The notes beneath the pieces are model-generated. The model saw nothing but the letters and a program-made list of their open reading frames with translations. It had not been told where the DNA came from and searched no databases. The translations under genes were made by a program, and so were the position numbers. A DNA stretch of 64,000 nt from Specibacter cremeus (GTDB lineage: Bacteria > Actinomycetota > Actinomycetes > Actinomycetales > Micrococcaceae), in contig NZ_RWKQ01000012.1 of NCBI RefSeq assembly GCF_003946885.1, positions 1 through 64,000 of the forward strand, written 5' to 3'. Shown piece by piece: positions 8,750 to 17,233 of the stretch. Positions within the stretch are counted from its first letter, which is position 1, and the number at the start of each line of letters is the position of its first letter.

Positions 8750-10225
8750 ATGACCACACACGCGCACGGTGGAGCATTCCCCAACGACGATCCCGTTCCA
8801 CACGATCCCACACCGCACGGCACCGCGGCCCGGTCAGCGCACCGCAGGGTTTACGCCGCCACGACGGCTGCCGCCCTGGGCGGTCTGCTGTTCGGGTTCG
8901 ACACCTCCGTCATCAACGGGGCCGTGAATTCGATCCAGTCCACGTTCACGCTGGACCCGGCAGTGCTCGGGTTCACGGTCGCCATCACGCTCCTTGGCTG
9001 TGCAGTGGGCGCCTGGTTCGCCGGCCAGCTGGCGGACGTGTGGGGCCGCCGGCCGGTCATGGTGTTGGGCGCCTGCCTGTTCGTGGCCAGCTCCATCGGC
9101 TCCGGCGTCGCGTTCGCAGTATGGGACCTCATGGCGTGGCGGGTCATTGGCGGGTTGGCCATCGGCATCGCGTCGGTCATCGCCCCGGCGTATATCGGCG
9201 AGATTGCCCCGGCCCGGCTGCGCGGCGGGCTGAGCTCGCTGCAGCAGCTGGCCATCACGCTGGGCATCTTCCTGGCCCTGTTGTCCGATGCGGCCCTGGC
9301 CAGGACGGCGGGCGGTGCCGGCAACGAGCTGTGGTGGGGGTTGCCGGCCTGGCGGTGGATGCTGCTGGTCGGCGTCATCCCCGCCGTCGTCTACGGGGTC
9401 CTGTCCCTGCGCATCCCCGAATCCCCGCAATTCCTGATCCGCGCCGGCCGGAACGAGGAAGCCTTGGCCGTGATCCGCAACGTCACCGGCGCTGCGGACC
9501 CGGACCAACGGTTCAAGGACATCGAGGAGAGTATTGAGCATGAGCGCAGATCCACGTACCGTGACCTGCGCGGCCACGCCCTCGGGCTGGCGCCCATCCT
9601 GTGGATTGGCATCGGCATGGCCGCCTTCCAGCAACTGGTCGGCATCAACGCGATCTTCTACTACTCAACGACGCTGTGGCAGTCCGTCGGCTTCAGCCAG
9701 CAGGATTCGTTCACGACGTCGGTCATCACGGCCAGCATCAACGTGGCCCTGACGTTCGTGGCCATCTTCTTCGTCGACCGGGTCGGGCGGAAAAAGCTGC
9801 TGCTGGCCGGGTCGATCGGCATGTTCGCCGGCTTGGTGGCGGCGGCCGTGTCGTTCGCGCAGGCCAGCGGCTCCGGCAATTCCATCACCCTGCCGGCGCC
9901 CTGGGGCGCCATCGCCCTGGTGGGCGCGAACCTGTTCGTGGTCTCCTTCGCCGCCACCTGGGGCCCGGTCATGTGGGTGGTCCTCGGCGAGGTGTTCCCG
10001 AACAAGATGCGCGGGCTCGCCCTCGGCGTGGCCACCGCCTTCAACTGGATCTTCAACTTCCTGGTCACCCTGCTGTTCCCCGTCATGAGCGCCGCCGTCG
10101 GGCTGGGCTTCGTCTACGCCGGGTTCGCGTTCTTCGCCGCCCTGTCCTTCTGGTTCGTCAAGGCACTGCTGCCGGAGGTGAGCCGGCTCGAACTGGAAGA
10201 CAAAACCAAACTGTCCCGCCGTTAA
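8750..10225 (+). CDS. MFS sugar porter
   Basis: 491 residues with about 12 membrane helices. Sugar-porter signatures are present: GLLFGFDTSVINGA in helix 1, GQLADVWGRRPVMVLG, PESPQFLIRAGR before the central loop, QQLVGINAIFYYS in helix 7, and FVDRVGRKKLLL. Relatives are proton-coupled or facilitated transporters of hexoses, pentoses or inositol; the sugar cannot be told here. The start at 8750 gives the usual family length; a GTG 75 bases upstream is possible but adds a tail unlike the family. The ribosome site is weak. It stands alone and is divergent from the small gene before it. Confidence 0.88.
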   Translation: MTTHAHGGAFPNDDPVPHDPTPHGTAARSAHRRVYAATTAAALGGLLFGFDTSVINGAVNSIQSTFTLDPAVLGFTVAITLLGCAVGAWFAGQLADVWGRRPVMVLGACLFVASSIGSGVAFAVWDLMAWRVIGGLAIGIASVIAPAYIGEIAPARLRGGLSSLQQLAITLGIFLALLSDAALARTAGGAGNELWWGLPAWRWMLLVGVIPAVVYGVLSLRIPESPQFLIRAGRNEEALAVIRNVTGAADPDQRFKDIEESIEHERRSTYRDLRGHALGLAPILWIGIGMAAFQQLVGINAIFYYSTTLWQSVGFSQQDSFTTSVITASINVALTFVAIFFVDRVGRKKLLLAGSIGMFAGLVAAAVSFAQASGSGNSITLPAPWGAIALVGANLFVVSFAATWGPVMWVVLGEVFPNKMRGLALGVATAFNWIFNFLVTLLFPVMSAAVGLGFVYAGFAFFAALSFWFVKALLPEVSRLELEDKTKLSRR

Positions 10226-10521
10226 TCTGTGGGACGTGCGGCGTTGCACGCCCATTGCATCCTTCGCCAAACGGGCCTAGCGTAGGAAAAGAAGCGCATA
10301 ATTCGCCAATCGTCCGTTGAGGCGGTTCGTCCGTTGAGCCAGCGGCCCCCGGAATCGGATGGGGAATTGTGAAAGCCCGGGAAAGCAGGTCCCGGCGGAT
10401 GGTTACCAACCTGTACACAGCGATGCGCCGCCGCTGCGCACGTGGCTACCGGGATTTCCAATGTAGGGATTCTTCAGGCGGCGGACAAAATGCCTATTGG
10501 AAATGAAAGTGAGGGATCGTC

Positions 10522-10734
10522 ATGGGATTGGGTGACAAGATCAAGAATGAGGCCCGGAAGGTGACGGGCAGGGCCAAGGAGAAGACCGGGGAGGCCACAG
10601 GCGACAAGGGCCTGGAAGCCGAAGGCAAGGCCGAGCACGCCAAGGGCCTGGAAGCCGAAGGCAAGGCCGAGCATGCCAAGGGCTCCCTGAAGCACGCCGG
10701 CGAAAACATCAAGAATGTCTTCAAGAAGCACTAG
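10522..10734 (+). CDS. CsbD-family stress protein
   Basis: 70 residues, very hydrophilic. The start MGLGDKIKNEARKVTGRAKE and later repeats of Lys/Glu/Ala/Gly match CsbD, a small general-stress protein of unknown mechanism. Residues about 29-52 are two tandem copies of a 12-residue unit (KGLEAEGKAEHA), encoded by a 36-base direct repeat with only one base changed. AGTGAGGG precedes the ATG. A small hydrophobic protein and a DUF1206 protein follow, a grouping typical of stress loci in this bacterial family. Confidence 0.85.
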   Translation: MGLGDKIKNEARKVTGRAKEKTGEATGDKGLEAEGKAEHAKGLEAEGKAEHAKGSLKHAGENIKNVFKKH

Positions 10735-10773
10735 CAACAACGTCTTCGCACGGAAACCGCAAACCGAGTCGAG

Positions 10774-10941
10774 GTGGGAATCCTGATCGGACTTATAGTC
10801 ATTTTGCTCGTCGTCTGGGCCATCCTGGCCATTTTGGGCTTCACGCTCAAGGGCCTGTTCTGGCTCGCCGTCATCGGCATTGTCCTGTTCGCCGCAACGG
10901 GCGCCATCGGGTGGACCCGCAGGAATGCGATCCACCGTTAG
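10774..10941 (+). CDS. 55-residue two-helix membrane peptide
   Basis: A GTG-started frame of 55 residues. It reads as two hydrophobic helices (VGILIGLIVILLVVWAILAI; LFWLAVIGIVLFAATGAI) joined by a short GFTLKG turn, ending WTRRNAIHR. Small hydrophobic proteins of this shape commonly follow CsbD genes in Micrococcaceae. The ribosome site is poor (only purine-rich GAGTCGAGG adjacent), so the exact start is uncertain. It lies between csbD and the DUF1206 gene on the same strand. Confidence 0.6.
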   Translation: MGILIGLIVILLVVWAILAILGFTLKGLFWLAVIGIVLFAATGAIGWTRRNAIHR

Positions 10942-10976
10942 GAAACACGGTCGGAGGAGGTCCGGGAGAGGCCGGC

Positions 10977-11798
10977 GTGAAAGACGAGTTGCGCGATGCG
11001 GCGAATACCGCCCAGCAGGTCAAACGGTCAGCGCCTTTCACGGTCGCGGCCCGTAGCGGCTTCGTGGTCAGCGGGCTGCTGCATATCCTGATCGGTATCA
11101 TTGCCATCAGGCTCGCCTTCGGAAAATCCGGGAGCGCCGACCTCAGTGGCGCGGTGGCCCAGGTCGCCTCCGACCCGGGTGGCCTGGTGCTACTGTGGAT
11201 CGGCGGCGCCAGTTGCTCGATCCTGTGCCTGTGGCATATTGGCAACGCCGTCCTTGACCATGGCCACGGACAGGGTTCCGGTGTGGGCCGGACCATGTCG
11301 TCAGCGGCCCAGGGCATCGCGTTCGGCATCCTCGCGGTGACGTTCGTGTCATTTGCGCTCGGACGCGCAACCAACAGCGGGAAGTCGACCAGCGACTGGA
11401 CGGCAAGGGTGCTCACGCTGCCGCTGGGGCGGGTGGCATTGATAGCCCTCGGGGCCGTCGTCGCAGCAGTCGGCGTCGGCTTCGCCATCCGGGGCCTGGG
11501 CCGGATGTTCCGCAAGAAGTTGAACCTTCCCCCGGCCGGACCAACCCGAACGGCCGTCACCGTCCTGGGCGTGGTCGGATATATCGCCAAGGGCGTCATC
11601 CTGGTGCTGGTGGGCGTGTTGTTCATCATGGCCACGTTGCAGGCGCGACCCCAGCAATCGACGGGGCTGGACGGGGCGTTGAAAGGCCTTCGAGCCCAGC
11701 CTTACGGGGCGTATGTCCTGACGCTCGTGGGGGCCGGGCTGATTTGCTATGGCCTGTACTTGATCGTGAAGGCTCGTTTCGCATCCATGGAGGGCTGA
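10977..11798 (+). CDS. DUF1206 membrane protein
   Basis: 273 residues. Three repeats of a two-helix unit are visible, each beginning with an aromatic/Gly-rich segment (ARSGFVVSGLLHILIGIIAI; SAAQGIAFGILAVTF; GVVGYIAKGVILVLVGVLFI), the layout of DUF1206 proteins. Function is unknown. I prefer the GTG at 10977, preceded by GGGAGAGG, over the ATG at 10911 that lies inside the preceding small gene. The C-terminal YGLYLIVKARFASM is a usual ending. Confidence 0.8.
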   Translation: MKDELRDAANTAQQVKRSAPFTVAARSGFVVSGLLHILIGIIAIRLAFGKSGSADLSGAVAQVASDPGGLVLLWIGGASCSILCLWHIGNAVLDHGHGQGSGVGRTMSSAAQGIAFGILAVTFVSFALGRATNSGKSTSDWTARVLTLPLGRVALIALGAVVAAVGVGFAIRGLGRMFRKKLNLPPAGPTRTAVTVLGVVGYIAKGVILVLVGVLFIMATLQARPQQSTGLDGALKGLRAQPYGAYVLTLVGAGLICYGLYLIVKARFASMEG

Positions 11799-11807
11799 CC
11801 CGGCGGG

Positions 11808-12047
11808 TCAGATCACCGGCGGGACGGGTGGCATGAACGGATCAGGTGGATAGGGGGTCGGACGGTGCGGGTCCGGCGGACGGCTGGGGTCTGGTGGCTC
11901 GGTCGGATCCGGCGGACGGCTGGGGTCTGGTGGCTCGGTCGGGTCCGGCGGACGATGGGGGCCGGGTGGGAACGGGTCGGGTGCCGGAGGCTGCGTGGGG
12001 TCCGGCGGCAGCGGCGGCTGGCCCGGGAGGGTTGGTTGGTCGTTCAT
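11808..12047 (-). CDS. proline-rich repeat protein (predicted)
   Basis: 79 residues, about 40% proline, built from PPDPTEPPDPSR units. The underlying DNA has a 36-base tandem repeat (11881-11916 and 11917-11952, 35 of 36 identical). The ATG at 12047 has a weak GAAAGG upstream. A longer open frame runs on the other strand through the same repeats, so the coding strand is not certain; the minus strand is favoured by the ATG and position behind the zinc-ribbon gene. No family recognised. Confidence 0.4.
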   Translation of the reverse strand: MNDQPTLPGQPPLPPDPTQPPAPDPFPPGPHRPPDPTEPPDPSRPPDPTEPPDPSRPPDPHRPTPYPPDPFMPPVPPVI

Positions 12048-12088
12048 GGCGTCGGCGCCTTTCTCGTGGGGCGACGGTTGGCGGGCGG

Positions 12089-12481
12089 CTAGTTTGGCAC
12101 GGCGAGCCGGAAGCCGCAGCGGCAGCGCAGGATGCGTGTAGGCACGGTGACGTCCGGCAGGCCGCGGTAGATGTCCCGGCCGGCATCCTGCATGGGTTCC
12201 CCGCAGTGGATGTAGTCGTGGCCGAAGCGCAGCACGGATGGTGCCGTGCCGTCGTCACCGAGGATCTTGGCCACTTGGCAGACGGCGGCGGGGTGGGCAT
12301 AGTAGCCGTCGCATTCCGAGCAGGTGTATTCAACGTCTACGAGATCACGTTGCGACGGTGACAAGGGCCCGATGGATTCGACGACCAGATGCTCGTCCGT
12401 GTGACAGTACTCGCACCAAGGCCGTCGCCCTGAAGGTGCGGAAACCGAAGTGGGCGCTATTGCTAGGGGTGTGGTCGACAT
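12089..12481 (-). CDS. zinc-ribbon-like protein
   Basis: 130 residues. Cys pairs occur as WCEYCHT, YTCSECDGYY, a Cys in HPAAVCQVA, HCGEP and LRCRCGF, enough to bind two zinc ions. The middle holds VLRFGHDYIHCGEPM. AAAGGA precedes the chosen ATG; the longer frame starts without a site. This looks like a conserved Micrococcaceae hypothetical protein. A nucleic-acid or regulatory role is only inferred from the zinc-binding pattern. Confidence 0.65.
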   Translation of the reverse strand: MSTTPLAIAPTSVSAPSGRRPWCEYCHTDEHLVVESIGPLSPSQRDLVDVEYTCSECDGYYAHPAAVCQVAKILGDDGTAPSVLRFGHDYIHCGEPMQDAGRDIYRGLPDVTVPTRILRCRCGFRLAVPN

Positions 12482-12659
12482 GACAATCCTTTCGACGGCG
12501 AACGGTAAGTGCCGCTGCGCTCCCTTGCGCAAATTCTGTCGTGGATGAGGACCCGGGCGAATTCGCCGTCAACGCGGACTGCCCAGGACAGTCATGGCGT
12601 CTTGCCAAGCGATTGAAGGGGAACCCGGGGGTCCTGATCCCTGCCATTTGCTTAGGCAG

Positions 12660-12793
12660 TCAGCACCGGTGCTGATAGTCATATGTTACCCACGTCACCA
12701 AATGGAGTCCATGCGGGGCTGCTCCCTGGACCGTGCAGCAAGCATTGGCAGGCGCACTCGGACCGTGGATATCGTGGGGCCACACGGTCCGAG
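12660..12793. promoter_or_regulatory. palindromes upstream of the Mrp operon
   Basis: The stretch 12482-12825 has no convincing gene. It holds a perfect 16-bp palindrome (TCAGCACCGGTGCTGA, 12660-12675) and an 11-bp inverted repeat (CTCGGACCGTG at 12757-12767 with its complement at 12783-12793). Either could be a repressor site for the divergent zinc-ribbon gene or the antiporter operon. No regulator can be named. Confidence 0.35.
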
Positions 12794-12825
12794 ATGAACG
12801 GAGCGAGGGCCATGGCAGCTGTGGT

Positions 12826-12944
12826 CGAAGTCGCTTGTGGTGGGCCGTTGGTGTCATTTTCTGGGTCCTGACGGTGTCGACCGTGGGTCCCGCCGAATTG
12901 TCCTCGCGCTCTCGGTTGCCATGGTCGTCTCTGCCACGCCGTGA
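12826..12944 (+). pseudogene. remnant of mnhE (Mrp antiporter subunit E)
   Basis: Two short pieces in different frames resemble subunit E: a first-helix piece (WWAVGVIFWVLTVSTVGPAE, ending near 12900) and IVLALSVAMVVSATP from 12897 to a stop at 12942-12944. A whole subunit E is about 150-200 residues, so most is missing. The second piece ends in TGA overlapping the GTG of mnhF, the coupling expected for an E-F junction. Identification rests on position and these fragments, so it is moderate only. Confidence 0.45.
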
Positions 12945-13228
12945 ACGTGTGGATGGTCGGCGTCGTGGTGTTGCTTGTCGCCGGCCTGGGGCCGGCGCTG
13001 TACCTTGTCTCGCGCGGCAGCAGCGTGAACCGCCTGGTCGGGCTGCAACTCGCGGGCGTGGTCGGGGTGCTCGTGCTGATCGCACTACCCGAGGCCGTCG
13101 GGCAGCCGATCTATCTCATGGTGCCGCTGGTGCTGGCGGTCTTGACGGCCACCGGGACGCTCGTGTTCACGCGGATGCTGCGGCGGGATCGCGATGTCGG
13201 CGGCCCGACCGGGGGCGAACATGACTGA
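12941..13228 (+). CDS. mnhF: Mrp-type cation/proton antiporter subunit F
   Basis: 95 residues with three membrane helices (VWMVGVVVLLVAGLGPALYL; LVGLQLAGVVGVLVLIAL; LMVPLVLAVLTATGTLVFT), the size and layout of MnhF/MrpF. The family works in a multi-subunit membrane complex exchanging Na+ or K+ for protons. GTG start overlapping the upstream remnant stop; its own stop overlaps the ATG of the mnhG remnant. The gene appears intact although its neighbours on both sides are not. Confidence 0.8.
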   Translation: MNVWMVGVVVLLVAGLGPALYLVSRGSSVNRLVGLQLAGVVGVLVLIALPEAVGQPIYLMVPLVLAVLTATGTLVFTRMLRRDRDVGGPTGGEHD

Positions 13229-13402
13229 TGCCGTCATCGTCGTCGTCCTCGCCCTGGCCGGCGTCCTGTTCCTGGTCGCGGTCGGTGCCTGGTCGTGGCG
13301 ACGGGCCTGATCGTCACCGCGTCCGGACCGGTGCTATCCATGGCCGTCGGCCGGGTCATCGAGCAGGAACTGCGCGCCGATGCGGGGGAGGGTCCCGAAT
13401 GA
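13221..13402 (+). pseudogene. remnant of mnhG (Mrp antiporter subunit G)
   Basis: The ATG frame gives one helix (MTDAVIVVVLALAGVLFLVA) and stops after 29 residues at 13308-13310. Another frame from about 13289 gives LVVATGLIVTASGPVLSMAV and runs to a TGA at 13400-13402. The first matches the start and the second the end of subunit G (typically 100-130 residues), so the middle helix and family core are missing and the frame is broken. Start and stop still overlap mnhF and the next gene in the normal ATGA way. Confidence 0.6.
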
Positions 13403-13559
13403 GCATCCTGATAGCGGTGGCGCTCACGCTCGTGCTGGCGGGCGCCGTCGTCGTCGTCTTCACCCCCACCCCTCACGGCAAGCCGTCGTCCCGCTGATCG
13501 TGATGCTCACGGTCAGGAAGATTGACAGCCATCGTGAGGCGAAGCGGAGGCGGCGTTGA
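13399..13559 (+). pseudogene. remnant of DUF4040 (mbhD-like) subunit
   Basis: The ATG frame reads MSILIAVALTLVLAGAVVVV then FTPTPHGKPSSR and stops. A second frame reads VVPLIVMLTVRKIDSHREAK to a TGA at 13557-13559. These match the first helix and the last segment of DUF4040 proteins, which carry a longer hydrophobic core between them. The join lies at a GCCGTCGTC run that could encode the A-V-V found at both ends, suggesting deletion between short repeats plus a one-base shift. The normal overlap with the next gene (TTGA) is kept. Confidence 0.6.
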
Positions 13560-13709
13560 CCCGGCGGGCCCGGTATGTGGTGCTCGCCCTGGGCATCGTC
13601 TTCGTGGGCGCGGCCATGGGATGGGCGTCCGTACTCATGCCGGGCTTCGGCGGCTCGCGGCATCCATACCGCGACTTGGCGGCCGCCGCCGCACTGAAGC
13701 ACGGCGGCC
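13556..13709 (+). pseudogene. remnant of mbhE-like subunit
   Basis: A TTG-started frame gives about 51 residues (MTRRARYVVLALGIVFVGAA, then SVLMPGFGGSRHPYRDLA and LKHGG) matching the N-terminus of the membrane-bound hydrogenase subunit E-like protein found in actinobacterial Mrp operons. The family continues with VNF...DTLGEE and helices, none of which is present; instead the mnhB start follows directly in another frame. The frame stays open only by chance through mnhB. I take the gene to have lost its C-terminal part. Confidence 0.6.
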
Positions 13710-14171
13710 ATGCTCGACACCACCCGGATGCTGGTGGTCGTCGCGGTTCCGCTCACCCTGGTGCTCGGCGTCGATGTGGTGGCGCACGGGGCCATCACCC
13801 CCGGCGGCGGATTCCAAGGCGGCGTCGTCTTGGCCACGGCGTTGCACCTGCTGTACGTCGGCGGCCACTACCAGGATTTTTCGCGGCTGCGACCGTTGGG
13901 CCTCTTCGAGCAGGCGGAGGCCATCGGGGTGTTCTCCTACGCGGTCGTCGGCGCGGTCGGGCTTGCGCTCGGCGGCGCCTGGCTGGCGAACGTGGTGCCG
14001 CAGGGGACGCTCACCCAGCTCGTGTCCGCCGGCACGGTCGTGCTGCTCAACGGGGCCGTCGGGCTGGCCGTGGCCGGCAGCGTGGTGGTCCTGCTCTCCC
14101 ATTTCCTGGAGCAACGATTCCTCAGCCTGCCCGCTCCACTGCAAAAGCACGACGACGGGGAGTCGCCATGA
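13710..14171 (+). CDS. mnhB: Mrp-type cation/proton antiporter subunit B
   Basis: 153 residues, about four helices. The N-terminal MLDTTRMLVVVAVPLTLVLG and the hallmark HGAITPGGGFQGGVVLATAL identify the MnhB domain. The complex exchanges cations for protons. It appears whole, ending FLEQRFLSLPAPLQKHDD. Its ATG lies directly at the broken mbhE-like remnant and its stop overlaps mnhC by 4 bases. Confidence 0.85.
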   Translation: MLDTTRMLVVVAVPLTLVLGVDVVAHGAITPGGGFQGGVVLATALHLLYVGGHYQDFSRLRPLGLFEQAEAIGVFSYAVVGAVGLALGGAWLANVVPQGTLTQLVSAGTVVLLNGAVGLAVAGSVVVLLSHFLEQRFLSLPAPLQKHDDGESP

Positions 14172-14515
14172 CGCTCTACCCTTACCTGGTCGCCGGTGCG
14201 GTCTTGCTGCTGGGGATCATCGGAATCGCCCGCAGCCGCAACCTGGTGCACGCGGTCGTCTGCCTGGCCGTCGCGCAATCGGCCACGTACGTGCTGCTCC
14301 TGGCCGTCGGCTACCAGCGCGGCGCCACCGCGCCGATCTTCCAGTCGCCAACGGCGCGGGCGGCAACGATGGTCGACCCCGTCGTCCAGGCCCTGACGTT
14401 GACGGACATCGTGGTGTCGGCGACCGTGACGTCGATGCTGCTGGCACTGGCGATCCAGATCGCCAAGCGGCACGCCTCGGTGGATCCGGACGAGTTGCGT
14501 TCCTTGCGGGGTTGA
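14168..14515 (+). CDS. mnhC: Mrp-type cation/proton antiporter subunit C
   Basis: 115 residues, three helices, related to Nuo[33 protein letters not shown] and the conserved [20 protein letters not shown] identify MnhC. It appears complete. ATGA overlap with mnhB, and one base before the GTG of mnhD, so the three are translationally linked. Confidence 0.88.
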   Translation: MTLYPYLVAGAVLLLGIIGIARSRNLVHAVVCLAVAQSATYVLLLAVGYQRGATAPIFQSPTARAATMVDPVVQALTLTDIVVSATVTSMLLALAIQIAKRHASVDPDELRSLRG

Positions 14516-14516
14516 G

Positions 14517-16352
14517 GTGACCACCGCCGGTCTCGCCGCCGTGCTGCTGCCGGCCGTCGTCGTCGTACCCATCATGGCGGCCTGCCTGCTCCTGAGCCTG
14601 GGTCGCTGGCTGGACCGCCCGACGGTGGACGTCATCGCCGTGGCCACCGCCGTTGCGGTGAGCGCCGCCGACGGCGTGCTGCTGGCCGCCTCCGCGAACC
14701 AGCGCCTGGTCGCGTGGCTGGGCGGTTGGACACCGCACCGGGGGACCGGCGTCGGCATCGTGCTGGTGGGCGACCAGGTCGGCATCGGCGCTGCCCTGGT
14801 GGCCGGGGTGCTGATGAGTTGCGCACTGACGTTCTCATGGCGCTACTTCGAGGACATCCACACACATTTCCATGCGCTCATGATGCTGTTTCTGGCCGGT
14901 ATGACCGGATTCGCGCTCAGCGGCGACGTGTTCAACATGTTCGTCTTCTTCGAACTCATGGGTGTCGCGGCCTACGCGCTCACGGCCACGAAGATCGAGG
15001 ACCCGACCGCCGTCCACGGCGCACTGACCTTCGGCGTCATCAACTCCCTGGGCGCCTACGTCTCCCTCATGGGCATCGGGATGCTGTACGCCGCCACCGG
15101 GCAGCTGAACCTGGCGATGCTCTCGCAGGCGCTCACCGCGCACGGACAGGACCCCCTGGCGGTGATCGGGTTCGCCCTGACCGCCACCGGATTCCTCGTC
15201 AAGGGTGCCGTGGCACCGTTCCACTTTTGGCTCGACGATGCACACGCCGTCGCACCGACCCCCGTCTGCGTCTTGTTCTCCGGCATCATGGTCGAATTGG
15301 GCATCTACGGCGTGGCCCGGCTGTATTGGGTCGGATTCAGCGGCACACTCGAGGCAGGGAGCATACAACGGCTGTTCCTGGTCCTGGGCGTCGGCACCGC
15401 TGCCGTCGGCGGGGTCATGTGCCTGCTGCAACGCCATCTCAAGCGCCTGCTGGCGTACTCGACGATCGCGCACACGGGACTGTTCCTTGTGGCGCTCGGA
15501 TCCCTGGACCCGGTCGCCACCGGCGGGATCGTCGTCTACGTTCTCGGGCACGCGGCGGTGAAGTCCACGCTGTTCCTCTCCGCCGGGATCATCCTCAACA
15601 GATACGGCAGCGTCGACGAATTCTCACTGCGCGGCAAGGGACGGGACGCCCGACTGGTCGGCGCGGTCTTCCTGCTGGCCGGACTCGCCCTCGCGGGGCT
15701 TCCCCCCTTCGCCGTGGGACTGGGCAAGGTGGTCGGGGAGGAAGGGCTGGTCCAGTCAGGCATCGGCTGGGGGCCGATCCTGTTCTTGGTGGTCTCGGCC
15801 GTCACGGGCGGGGCGGTGCTGCGGGCAGGGGCCCGGATCTTCCTTGGATTAGGCGGGGGGCCGGGTACGGAAGAATCGGAGGCCATGAGCGGGGACAAGG
15901 AAATGCGGGAGTTGGCCACCGGGACGACGCGTCTGCCGGCCATGATGGGGGTCCCGTTGGTCGGGCTCCTCGCGGCCGGTGCGGCCGTTGGCCTGATGCC
16001 GGGAATTGGGTCGCAGGCCGTTTTCGCCGCAGAGCGGTTCGTCGACCGCGGCGGTTATGTGGCCGCGGTCCTGGGCGACTCCACTGGGTATGCGTCCGTT
16101 TCGATGCGGAATGCAGGGTGGAGTACCGAGGGCGTGGTGCTGTGTCTCGCGTCGGTGGCCGGCGCACTGGTGGTGGCCGGGATCGGGCTCTACGCAACCG
16201 CTCTTGCGCAGCCTGTGAAAACCGTGGTGCGCCCGCTGCGACCCGTGCTGCATGGCTTGCGCGGCCTCCATTCGGGTCACATCGGCGACTATGCCGCCTG
16301 GCTGTTGCTCGGCGTCGGCGGTGTGATCGCTCTGGTGATTATTCCGGTCTGA
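14517..16352 (+). CDS. mnhD: Mrp-type cation/proton antiporter subunit D (proton-conducting membrane subunit)
   Basis: 611 residues with about 14 helices, of the NuoM/NuoN proton-translocating family. Key parts are [19 protein letters not shown] (conserved Glu), a Lys in [20 protein letters not shown], and [20 protein letters not shown], all expected of the ion-translocating core. The C-terminal extension after about residue 480 is normal for actinobacterial members. GTG start one base after the mnhC stop. The subunit looks functional in sequence, but its partners E, G and the mbhD/mbhE-like subunits are broken, so the complex may not assemble. Confidence 0.88.
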   Translation: MTTAGLAAVLLPAVVVVPIMAACLLLSLGRWLDRPTVDVIAVATAVAVSAADGVLLAASANQRLVAWLGGWTPHRGTGVGIVLVGDQVGIGAALVAGVLMSCALTFSWRYFEDIHTHFHALMMLFLAGMTGFALSGDVFNMFVFFELMGVAAYALTATKIEDPTAVHGALTFGVINSLGAYVSLMGIGMLYAATGQLNLAMLSQALTAHGQDPLAVIGFALTATGFLVKGAVAPFHFWLDDAHAVAPTPVCVLFSGIMVELGIYGVARLYWVGFSGTLEAGSIQRLFLVLGVGTAAVGGVMCLLQRHLKRLLAYSTIAHTGLFLVALGSLDPVATGGIVVYVLGHAAVKSTLFLSAGIILNRYGSVDEFSLRGKGRDARLVGAVFLLAGLALAGLPPFAVGLGKVVGEEGLVQSGIGWGPILFLVVSAVTGGAVLRAGARIFLGLGGGPGTEESEAMSGDKEMRELATGTTRLPAMMGVPLVGLLAAGAAVGLMPGIGSQAVFAAERFVDRGGYVAAVLGDSTGYASVSMRNAGWSTEGVVLCLASVAGALVVAGIGLYATALAQPVKTVVRPLRPVLHGLRGLHSGHIGDYAAWLLLGVGGVIALVIIPV

Positions 16353-16429
16353 TGGCGGGGTGTGGCTTGTGGTTTGGTCGGCGCGTAGTCTGGCCTCAGC
16401 GCGGTGTGGGGGTGGCGGAGGAAATCTCG

Positions 16430-17149
16430 GTGGAGGTTGCGGCTGTGGAGTTGGAAGACTTGTATGAGGCGGTGCTTCAGGGGTCGGACATTCGCGCCTT
16501 CCTTGATGAGTTGGTGGCGCGGACGGCCACGGATCTGACCGGGGAGGCGGTGCTGTGCGGGATCACGTTGTTGAGGCCCAAGCGGGCCGTGACCGTGGCG
16601 TGCAGTGAGGCCCGGGTCCGGGATCTGGATGAGCGCCAGTATGGCGCCGGGGAGGGTCCGTGCCTGACCTCGGCCGAGTCGGGGCAGGTGGAGTATATTC
16701 GCGATGTGCGCTCCGAGCGGCGCTGGCCGGCGTACATTGGCGCCATTTCCTCCACGGCGACCCGCTCCGTTCTGGCCGTGCCGTTCCCGTTGGAGGGGGA
16801 GTCGTCGGCGGCATTGAACCTGTATGCCGATGTGCCCGAGGCGTTCGATGACGCAGCGGTCGAATCGGCCCGCTTTCATGCGGTGAGCACGTCGCGGGCG
16901 CTGCGGTTGGCGTTGCGGATCGCCTCGCTCACCGATGCCCGGGATGACCTGGCCGCGGCCCTGATGGGGCGGACGTCGATCGACATCGCGGTGGGGATCA
17001 TCATGGGGGAGAACAGGTGCGATCAGGATGCGGCGGTGGAGATCATGCGGCGGGCGTCCAATGCCCGGCAAATGAAGTTGCGCGACGTTGCCGCGGCGGT
17101 CATCGCTACGGTGTCCACCGCCGGGACCCGGACCCACTTCGAGCCCTGA
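16430..17149 (+). CDS. GAF-ANTAR regulator
   Basis: 239 residues. Residues ~10-165 form a GAF-like sensor (ELEDLYEAVLQGSDIRAFLD, QYGAGEGPCLTSAESGQV, TRSVLAVPFPLEG). The C-terminal ~55 residues (LMGRTSIDIAVGIIMGENRC, AAVEIMRRASNARQMKLRDV) are an ANTAR domain, which binds paired hairpins in RNA to block termination. GGAGGAAA lies 7 bases before the GTG at 16430; a longer frame from ATG 16352 is possible but adds a low-complexity tail. The signal and target RNA are unknown. It follows the antiporter operon by 77 bases and may or may not be co-transcribed. Confidence 0.85.
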   Translation: MEVAAVELEDLYEAVLQGSDIRAFLDELVARTATDLTGEAVLCGITLLRPKRAVTVACSEARVRDLDERQYGAGEGPCLTSAESGQVEYIRDVRSERRWPAYIGAISSTATRSVLAVPFPLEGESSAALNLYADVPEAFDDAAVESARFHAVSTSRALRLALRIASLTDARDDLAAALMGRTSIDIAVGIIMGENRCDQDAAVEIMRRASNARQMKLRDVAAAVIATVSTAGTRTHFEP

Positions 17150-17233
17150 GTCGGTGACACGGGGCCCGTCGGATCCCACCGCACGAGGCACCCGAGGCCG
17201 CATCCGACCGGGCACCGGCCCCACGGGTGGGGT

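Noticed and set aside
13710-14515. the mbhE-like frame staying open to 14515 (319 residues)
   Set aside because: After about 51 residues it reads Arg/Gly-rich nonsense across mnhB and mnhC, which are the true genes in other frames.
14714-16429. upstream extension of the ANTAR frame through mnhD
   Set aside because: The stretch is a frame shadow of mnhD; the GAF-ANTAR similarity starts only after 16430, where a GTG has a good ribosome site.
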